A stretch of 10,399 bases of DNA from Chloroflexota bacterium (GTDB taxonomy: Bacteria; Chloroflexota; Dehalococcoidia; JACQGW01). Location of the stretch: positions 1 to 10,399 of the forward strand of contig JACQGW010000067.1 of assembly GCA_016199325.1 (NCBI GenBank), written 5' to 3'. Under the pieces are notes generated by a model. The model saw nothing but the letters and a program-made list of their open reading frames with translations. It ran no database searches and was not told the DNA's origin. Of this stretch, positions 5,738 to 10,399 are shown one piece after another; the first letter of the stretch is position 1; every line of letters begins with the position of its first letter. The position numbers and the translations under genes were made by a program.

Positions 5738-6211
5738 CTACTCCTCCTCCTGTTCAGTCTGGTCTGATCGGCGGCGCTCGAAGATCTCCTCCCACCGGTG
5801 GACGAGATAGAGCACGAAGAGCACGAGCGCGGTGGCAATGATGGCAAGGCCGTACAGGCCAACGCCGCTGGCCATGCCGATAGCGGCGACCGCCCAGATG
5901 CTCGCCGCCGTCGTCAGGCCGAAGACGCTGGTCCCGCTCCGAAAGACGACGCCGGCCCCGATGAAGCCGATCCCGGTGACGATCTGGGCGGCGACGCGCG
6001 ACGGATCCGTGATCGGTCCGCCGAAGCCGAAGATCGACACCACCGTGAAGAGCGCCGATCCCAGAGCGACGAGCATGAACGTCCGAACACCCGCCGGCCG
6101 CCGCCGCCGCTCCCGCTCCAGCCCCACCGCCGCGCCCAGCACCGCGGCCACCAGCAGTCGCAGCGCCATCTCCAGGTCCCGAGGAGAAACGAGTCCCGCG
6201 TCAAACGTCAA
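5738..6211 (-). CDS. MgtC/SapB family inner-membrane protein
   Basis: The first about 140 residues match the MgtC/SapB membrane domain: [19 protein letters not shown] (26-44), [15 protein letters not shown] (45-59), [19 protein letters not shown] (69-87), VFRSG (89-93) and [18 protein letters not shown] (99-116). About four hydrophobic spans are seen (near 16-31, 45-63, 74-90, 100-137), then a charged tail ([19 protein letters not shown]). The cytoplasmic C-terminal domain of longer MgtC proteins is absent. Relatives are linked to Mg-limited growth and ATP synthase modulation in pathogens; the role here is unknown, so no symbol is given. The start is uncertain: TTG at 6211 lies inside a heptad repeat and has no clear ribosome site, while ATG at 6169 leaves almost nothing before the first helix. 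I prefer 6211 on family length. It is 1 nt from purC, so the two are translationally linked. Confidence 0.9.
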   Translation of the reverse strand: MTFDAGLVSPRDLEMALRLLVAAVLGAAVGLERERRRRPAGVRTFMLVALGSALFTVVSIFGFGGPITDPSRVAAQIVTGIGFIGAGVVFRSGTSVFGLTTAASIWAVAAIGMASGVGLYGLAIIATALVLFVLYLVHRWEEIFERRRSDQTEQEEE

Positions 6212-6361
6212 ACGTCATTCGTCATGCGTCTTGCGTCATCACCAATGGCGCATCAGGCGGCAGCCCCCAATGCATCACCCGTTACCCATCACGCGCGACA
6301 CATGGCGAGTGACGCATGACGTATGACGCATGACCCATCACTGGACCCATCACTCATCACC
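6199..6361. repeat. Degenerate 7-bp tandem repeat array, purB/mgtC junction
   Basis: Six units of the form CGTCNNN run in phase from 6199 to 6240 (CGTCAAA, CGTCAAA, CGTCATT, CGTCATG, CGTCTTG, CGTCATC). After a less regular stretch (6241-6272), ten more 7-bp units run from 6273 to 6342 (including CATCACC, CGTTACC, CATGACG, TATGACG, CATGACC, CATCACT), then 5 bases, then CATCACT and CATCACC up to 6361. The right end supplies the last Asp, Glu and stop codons of purB; the left end contains the TTG proposed as the mgtC-family start. The same unit types recur at 8121-8148. The pattern recalls heptanucleotide STRR repeats described in cyanobacteria, without implying relation. Confidence 0.8.
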
Positions 6362-7651
6362 GCGGAGCCCCAGTCGGGCGAACGACTCGTCGATGAAGCG
6401 AAGGTGGTGGCGGTAATCGAAGAGACCGGCGAGCTCGTCGGGCGGCACGTGTGCGGTGATCTCCGGGTCGGCCTGGAGGAGCGCCAGGAACGGCTCACCC
6501 GACTGCCAGGAGCGCATGGCGTGACGCTGGACCAGCTTATAGGCCGTCTGGCGGCTGAGTCCCTTTTCGATGAGCGCCGTCAACACGCGCTGCGAGAAGA
6601 TGAGCCCGCGCGTCAGCTCCAGATTGCGCGCCATGTGTTCGGGATAGACCTGAAGCCGGCCGACGACGTCGTTCATGACGCTTAGCATGTAGTCGATCAG
6701 GATGAAGCTGTCGGGCAGGATGATCCGCTCGGCCGAGGAATGCGAGATGTCCCGCTCGTGCCAGAGGGCGACGTTCTCCAGCGCCGTGACGACGTGGCCG
6801 CGGATCACCCGAGAAAGGCCACAGATCCGCTCGGTCAGCTCCGGGTTCCGCTTGTGAGGCATCGCCGACGAGCCGGTCTGGCCCTCCTCGAACGGTTCCT
6901 CGACTTCGAGAATCTCCGTGCGCTGGAGCGACCGGATCTCGGTGGCGAACTTCTCCAGCGACGCGGCCAGGATCCCCAGCGTGGTCATGACCTGAGCGTG
7001 GCGGTCGCGCTGGATGATCTGCGTCGAGACCGGCGCGACGGCCAGGCCAAGCCGCTTCATGGCGTACTCTTCGACGGCCGGTGGGACGTTGGCGTGCGTG
7101 CCGACGGCGCCGGAGAGCTTACCCACGGCCATGGTCGCCCGCGCCTGGCTCAGCCGAGCCGCGTTCCGCCGCATCTCGTCGACCCAGACGGCGAGCTTGA
7201 ACCCGAACGTCGTCGGCTCGGCGTGGACGCCGTGGGTCCGCCCGATGGTGATCGTGTCCCGATATCTGACCGCCTGGCGTTCGAGCGTGGCCGTGAGCTC
7301 GGCCACGCCGCGGACGACGAGATCGAGCGCGTCGACGATCTGGAGGCTCGTCGCGCTGTCCCAGACGTCCGACGACGTGAGACCCATATGGACGAAGCGC
7401 CCCTCGGGTCCGAGCGTCTCGGCGACGGTCGCCAGGAACGCCGTCACGTCGTGGCGGGTGCGCTTGAAGTGCTGGGCCATCCGCTCCGGCGACAGGGTCG
7501 CCCCGGCGATCTTCTCGGCATCCTCCTTCGGGATAGCGCCGATGGCCGCCCAGCCCTCGCAGGCCGCGATCTCGACGCGCAGCCAGGTGGCGTACTTGTG
7601 CTCGTCCGACCAGATCCGGCCCATCTCAGGCCGCGTGTAGCGCTCGATCAT
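6350..7651 (-). CDS. purB: Adenylosuccinate lyase
   Basis: Member of the fumarase/aspartase superfamily acting twice in purine synthesis: SAICAR to AICAR plus fumarate, and adenylosuccinate to AMP plus fumarate. The 433 residues are the usual length. Visible motifs: MIERYTRPEMGRIWSDEHK at the start, LTSSDVWDSA (91-100), IGRTHGVHAEPTTFG (136-150) with a catalytic-site histidine H140, and the signature loop GSSAMPHKRNPELTERI (260-276). The ATG at 7651 is preceded by GGAGG (7662-7666) at a somewhat long 10 nt, just downstream of a hairpin. Its last codons and stop are formed by heptad repeat units. It follows a cupin gene after 69 nt and precedes the mgtC-family gene. Confidence 0.98.
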   Translation of the reverse strand: MIERYTRPEMGRIWSDEHKYATWLRVEIAACEGWAAIGAIPKEDAEKIAGATLSPERMAQHFKRTRHDVTAFLATVAETLGPEGRFVHMGLTSSDVWDSATSLQIVDALDLVVRGVAELTATLERQAVRYRDTITIGRTHGVHAEPTTFGFKLAVWVDEMRRNAARLSQARATMAVGKLSGAVGTHANVPPAVEEYAMKRLGLAVAPVSTQIIQRDRHAQVMTTLGILAASLEKFATEIRSLQRTEILEVEEPFEEGQTGSSAMPHKRNPELTERICGLSRVIRGHVVTALENVALWHERDISHSSAERIILPDSFILIDYMLSVMNDVVGRLQVYPEHMARNLELTRGLIFSQRVLTALIEKGLSRQTAYKLVQRHAMRSWQSGEPFLALLQADPEITAHVPPDELAGLFDYRHHLRFIDESFARLGLRGDE

Positions 7652-7665
7652 GAAAGATAGTCCTC

Positions 7666-7706
7666 CAGGCCCCCACGGCCTGCCCGACCGACAAGTGCCT
7701 CACTTG
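7666..7706 (-). promoter_or_regulatory. Two small hairpins just upstream of purB
   Basis: CAGGCC (7666-7671) pairs with GGCCTG (7677-7682) over a 5-nt loop, and CAAGTG (7692-7697) pairs with CACTTG (7701-7706) over a 3-nt loop. The first ends at the purB ribosome binding site (GGAGG, 7662-7666), sharing one base with it. There is no U-run, so neither is a classical terminator. They could modulate purB translation or bind a regulator; arms of 6 bp in GC-rich DNA may also arise by chance. Confidence 0.4.
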
Positions 7707-7720
7707 CAGGTTTCTATGGG

Positions 7721-8065
7721 TTATGTCAAATAATCTTCGCGTGGCGGCGAAAAGGCGTCGAGCACGATCGATCGCTCGATCGCCGTGGCGCCGTGCAGCG
7801 CCATCGGCGGCACCACCCAGGTGCCGCCGACCTCGATCTCCTCGTCGGCGTCGCCGATAACCATGCGGATCCGCCCGCCGACAAGCATGCCTGCCTGCTC
7901 ATGGGGATGGGTGTGCAGCGGCAGCGTCGCCCCGGCTTCCAGCGTCCAGTGCACCAGCATCAGCCGCTCGCTGACCGCCACCACCCGCCGCACAACCCCC
8001 GGCAACACCTCGACCGGCCGCGCATCCTCAACCCGCCCGAACACTCGCGTCCCCTGAGCAACCAT
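7721..8065 (-). CDS. Small single-domain cupin protein
   Basis: The 114 residues form one small cupin (double-stranded beta-helix) domain. Motif 1 is GATLPLHTHPHEQAGMLVGG (45-64), with H51, H53 and E56 or Q57 as likely metal ligands; motif 2 is VVPPMALHGATA (84-95), with H91 as the remaining histidine. No signal peptide is present, so it is probably cytoplasmic. Such proteins serve as dioxygenases, isomerases, binding proteins or storage-type folds, and the sequence does not say which. The ATG at 8065 follows a GGAAGGGG stretch. It sits inside a purine operon between purE and purB, directly downstream of a heptad repeat array, which is not a standard position; whether it has a purine-related role or is a passenger cannot be told. 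Confidence 0.85.
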   Translation of the reverse strand: MVAQGTRVFGRVEDARPVEVLPGVVRRVVAVSERLMLVHWTLEAGATLPLHTHPHEQAGMLVGGRIRMVIGDADEEIEVGGTWVVPPMALHGATAIERSIVLDAFSPPREDYLT

Positions 8066-8081
8066 CGTACCCCTTCCTTAC

Positions 8082-8148
8082 TCAGCTTTCAGATTCGGCT
8101 TTCAGCCGTCAGCTTCCACACATCACTCATCACTCATCACTCGTTACC
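8082..8148. repeat. Degenerate 7-bp tandem repeat array, purE/cupin junction
   Basis: Left part: TCAGCTT (8082), TCAGATT (8089), a 6-base unit CGGCTT (8096), TCAGCCG (8102), TCAGCTT (8109). After 5 bases come CATCACT three times (8121-8141) and CGTTACC (8142-8148). The CATCACT and CGTTACC units are shared with the array at 6273-6361. The purE stop codon TAA is formed within CGTTACC. CGGCTTTCAGCCG (8096-8108) is also a short perfect hairpin (5-bp stem, 3-nt loop). Confidence 0.8.
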
Positions 8149-8620
8149 CCTCGGCCAGCCTGCGCCGGTACGCCGCGTAGGCCTCGGCGATGGCCGGGTC
8201 CGACAGGCCCAGGATCTGGGCTGCCAGGTAGGCGGCGTTTCTGGCGCCGGCCGTGCCGACGGCGACCGTCGCCACGGGCACGCCGGCCGGCATCTGGACG
8301 ATGGCCAGCAAGGCGTCGATCCCCTTCAGCGCGCTGCCGGTCAGCGGCACACCGATCACCGGCAGCGTCGTCCAGCTCGCGACGACGCCCGGCAGGTGGG
8401 CGGCGGCGCCCGCCCCGGCGATCAGGACCTTCAGGCCCCGCTCTCGAGCCGATTGGGCGTACGCCTGGACCTTCTGCGGCTGCCGGTGCGCCGACATGAC
8501 GCTCACCTCATGAGGAACGCCTAGCTCGGTCAGGACGGCGCCCGCCGCTTCCATAGTCGGTAGATCGGACTTGCTCCCCATGAGAATGCCCACCAGAGGC
8601 GACGACGCGTGCTCGCTCAC
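8144..8620 (-). CDS. purE: N5-carboxyaminoimidazole ribonucleotide mutase (class I PurE)
   Basis: Moves the carboxyl group of N5-CAIR to carbon 4 to give CAIR in IMP synthesis. The 158 residues show the class I pattern: ILMGSKSD (12-19), VMSAHRQP (41-48) with the active-site H45, [14 protein letters not shown] (68-81) with H75, LPVIGVPL (86-93) and [17 protein letters not shown] (106-122). The AHLPG segment favours class I over the animal-type class II, which uses AIR and CO2 directly. Class I PurE normally needs PurK to make N5-CAIR; no purK is in this window. The GTG start at 8620 overlaps the purD stop by 4 nt (GTGA), so translation is probably coupled. The stop lies in a heptad repeat unit. 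Confidence 0.97.
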   Translation of the reverse strand: MSEHASSPLVGILMGSKSDLPTMEAAGAVLTELGVPHEVSVMSAHRQPQKVQAYAQSARERGLKVLIAGAGAAAHLPGVVASWTTLPVIGVPLTGSALKGIDALLAIVQMPAGVPVATVAVGTAGARNAAYLAAQILGLSDPAIAEAYAAYRRRLAEG

Positions 8621-9894
8621 GATTCACTCTCGGCAATGTCGGTTCGATAGTGGCAGCCCTGGAAGTGAATACGCGTGACGCCGGCATAGGCGCGCCGCCG
8701 GGCCTCCGCGATGGTCGGAGCGCATGCGGCGACGGTGAGCACCCGGCCGCCGGCCGTCTCGACGACGCCATCCGGCCCCAGGCGCGTGCCGGCGTGGAAG
8801 ATGAGCGCATCCCGCCCGGCCTCCGCCAGCCCATCGATCCGCCGTCCAACCGGGTACGTGCCCGGATAGCCTTCGGAGGCCAGGACGACGCCGACGCAGG
8901 CGTCATCCGTCCAGCGGATCGCCGACCGGTCAAGCCGGCCCTCGACGACGTCGGCCAGGATCGCCGCCAGGTCGGCGTCCAGGCGCGGCAGGACCACCTG
9001 GGCTTCGGGGTCGCCGAAGCGGCAGTTGAACTCGAGGACCCGGAGGCCCGTCGCCGTAACCATCAGCCCGGCGTAGAGCACGCCGCGGAAGGGCCGGCCG
9101 GCAGCGGCGAGCGCCCGGACGGTGGGCTTCAGAATCCGACTGAGCGCCAGCTCGACGAGATCGGGCCCGAAGAAGCTCGGCGGGCTGAAGGCGCCCATCC
9201 CGCCCGTGTTCGGGCCGCGGTTGCCGCGGGCCACCCGCTTGTAGTCGCACGCCGGCACCATCGGCCGGACGGTCTCGCCGTCGGCAAAGGCGAGCAGGCT
9301 GACCTCGCGGCCGACCAGACATTCCTCGACGACGACGCGCTCGCCGGCCGCGCCGAAGACGCGCTGCTCCATCATCGCCTCGACGGCCGCAATGGCTTCG
9401 GCCGTCGTCTGGGCGACGACGACGCCCTTGCCGGCCGCCAGACCGTCGGCCTTCACGACGATGGGCACCGCCTGGCCCTCGATGTAGGCGATAGCCGCTC
9501 TGGCGTCGTCGAACGCGCGGCCGGCGGCACAGGGGACGCCGTGGCGCTCCATCAGCTCACGGGCAAAGACCTTGCTTGACTCGATCGCCGCCGCGGCGGC
9601 CGTCGGCCCGAACGCCGGCACCCCGGCTTCGGCAAGGCGATCGACCAGGCCGGCCGCCAGCGGCGCCTCCGGTCCGACGACGACGAGGTCGACCCGGTTG
9701 GCCCGCGCGGCCGCGACGATGCCGGCCAGGTCGCCGGCGCCGACGTTCAGGTTGCAACAGCTCTGCGCCGTGCCGGCGTTGCCGGGCGCGACGAAAACCG
9801 TGTCGACCGTGGGGCTCTGGTGCAGCTTCCAGGCAAGCGTGTGCTCGCGAGCGCCGCTTCCGACGACGAGGATGCGAATCGGTGCTACTCCCAC
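8617..9894 (-). CDS. purD: Phosphoribosylamine-glycine ligase (GAR synthetase)
   Basis: ATP-grasp ligase joining phosphoribosylamine and glycine to give GAR, the second step of purine synthesis. The 425 residues are typical of a monofunctional PurD. Motifs: [17 protein letters not shown] (8-24), [13 protein letters not shown] (71-83), [16 protein letters not shown] (146-161), [13 protein letters not shown] (227-239), GVLYAGLM (271-278), and the metal-binding [13 protein letters not shown] (287-299). The start is set at GTG 9894, overlapping the end of guaA by 10 nt, because it is the only standard start codon upstream of the conserved fold. It has no Shine-Dalgarno sequence before it and gives five extra residues; an ATT six codons in aligns with the usual Met and has GGGAG about 8 nt before it. 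It overlaps purE by 4 nt. Confidence 0.97.
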   Translation of the reverse strand: MGVAPIRILVVGSGAREHTLAWKLHQSPTVDTVFVAPGNAGTAQSCCNLNVGAGDLAGIVAAARANRVDLVVVGPEAPLAAGLVDRLAEAGVPAFGPTAAAAAIESSKVFARELMERHGVPCAAGRAFDDARAAIAYIEGQAVPIVVKADGLAAGKGVVVAQTTAEAIAAVEAMMEQRVFGAAGERVVVEECLVGREVSLLAFADGETVRPMVPACDYKRVARGNRGPNTGGMGAFSPPSFFGPDLVELALSRILKPTVRALAAAGRPFRGVLYAGLMVTATGLRVLEFNCRFGDPEAQVVLPRLDADLAAILADVVEGRLDRSAIRWTDDACVGVVLASEGYPGTYPVGRRIDGLAEAGRDALIFHAGTRLGPDGVVETAGGRVLTVAACAPTIAEARRRAYAGVTRIHFQGCHYRTDIAESES

Positions 9895-10399
9895 TCGATG
9901 GTTGCCGGCGGCTTGGTGCTGACGTCGTAGACGACGCGGTTGACGCCGGGCACCTCGTTGACGATCCGGCTGGACACCCGCGCCAGGAGGTCGTACGGCA
10001 ATCGCGCCCAGTCGGCCGTCATGAAGTCGCCGGTCGTCACCGCCCGCAGCGCCACGACGTTGCTGTACGTCCGCCCGTCACCCATGACGCCGACGCTGCG
10101 CAGCGGCGTCAGCACCGCCAGCGCCTGGGCAACGACTCGGTACTGGCCGGCGGCGCGCAATTCGTCGACGAAGATAGCGTCGGCCTGCCGCAGGGTGGCG
10201 AGCCGCGCTTCGGTGACCTCGCCGATGACCCGGACGGCGAGGCCAGGGCCGGGGAACGGGTGCCGCCAGACGACCGACTCGGGCAGGCCGAGCTCGCCGC
10301 CGACGGCACGAACTTCGTCCTTGAAGAGGTATCGCAGCGGCTCGACGATCCGGAATCGGACGTCGGCCGGCAGCCCGCCGACGTTGTGGTGCGTCTTGA
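9885..10399 (-). CDS. guaA: GMP synthase (glutamine-hydrolysing), C-terminal part; 5' end cut by window edge
   Basis: Only the last 170 residues are visible, reading from codon 10397-10395 to the TAG at 9885-9887. They are the end of the ATP-pyrophosphatase domain and the C-terminal dimerisation domain of GuaA, which aminates XMP to GMP. Diagnostic stretches: [10 protein letters not shown] at the cut edge, [69 protein letters not shown] and the terminal KPPATIEWE, all near family consensus. The glutaminase domain and most of the ATP site lie beyond the right edge. An in-frame TTG at 10160 is inside the conserved domain and is not the start. It appears to be upstream in one leftward purine operon, with purD beginning inside its last codons. 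Confidence 0.97.
   Translation of the reverse strand, partial: KTHHNVGGLPADVRFRIVEPLRYLFKDEVRAVGGELGLPESVVWRHPFPGPGLAVRVIGEVTEARLATLRQADAIFVDELRAAGQYRVVAQALAVLTPLRSVGVMGDGRTYSNVVALRAVTTGDFMTADWARLPYDLLARVSSRIVNEVPGVNRVVYDVSTKPPATIEWE

Noticed and set aside
5737..5862. 42-residue N-terminal extension of PurC from 5862
   Set aside because: It overlaps the coding end of the mgtC-family gene in another frame and does not resemble PurC; ATG 5736 has an excellent ribosome site.
6199..6361. CRISPR array
   Set aside because: The units are 7 bp, contiguous and degenerate, with no conserved 24-40 bp repeat, unique spacers or cas genes.
6740..7660. Long rightward open frame of 306 codons opposite purB, and similar ones opposite purC and purD
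   Set aside because: They are Arg/Pro/Gly-rich antisense frames kept open by high GC third positions of the real genes and match no family.
7692..7730. Promoter for purB from TTGACA at the cupin stop (minus strand)
   Set aside because: The hexamer is the end of the cupin coding sequence and no acceptable -10 box lies 16-18 bp downstream (CAAGTG at 17 bp).

Overview
The window is a high-GC bacterial chromosome segment of housekeeping biosynthesis genes with some unusual intruders. Evidence for a bacterial, probably Chloroflexota-like source is indirect: class I PurE, a separate small PurS subunit (not the large fused PurL of enterics), consensus sigma-70-type promoters, AGGAGG-type ribosome binding sites and GTG starts. 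The phylum is an inference and could be wrong.

Layout. Left, rightward: the end of a histidine operon, hisC (cut by the left edge) overlapping hisB by 17 nt. Nine bases after hisB is an almost perfect promoter (TTGACC, 17 bp, TATAAT) carrying a dyad, followed by a small unrecognised gene (1819-2136). From there everything reads leftward. From the right edge the order is guaA (cut), purD, purE, a small cupin gene, purB, an mgtC-family membrane gene, purC, then a two-gene block for exported proteins (3779-4618 and 2425-3735), and finally purS, whose tail overlaps the end of the small rightward gene by 41 nt. The core junctions are very tight: guaA/purD overlap by 10 nt, purD/purE by 4 nt, and mgtC/purC are 1 nt apart.

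Function. PurD, PurE, PurC, PurS and PurB act in de novo IMP/AMP synthesis, and GuaA converts XMP to GMP. PurS needs PurQ and PurL, and class I PurE normally works with PurK; none of these three is in the window, nor are purF, purM, purN or purH. HisC and HisB catalyse two steps of histidine synthesis.

What stands out: (1) a visibly lower-GC two-gene block, with its own consensus promoter and structured leader, splits purC from purS and encodes a secreted metzincin-like zinc protease candidate and a proline-rich, signal-anchored protein; (2) degenerate 7-bp tandem repeats start at the stop codons of purE and purB and lie directly upstream of the two embedded non-purine genes (cupin, mgtC); (3) purS and the small unknown gene overlap tail to tail; (4) the small unknown gene has a strong promoter with an operator-like dyad. 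No tRNA, rRNA, CRISPR array, transposase or phage gene was seen. No gene-free stretch exceeds 300 bases; the longest is 4619-4842, which holds a promoter and leader.
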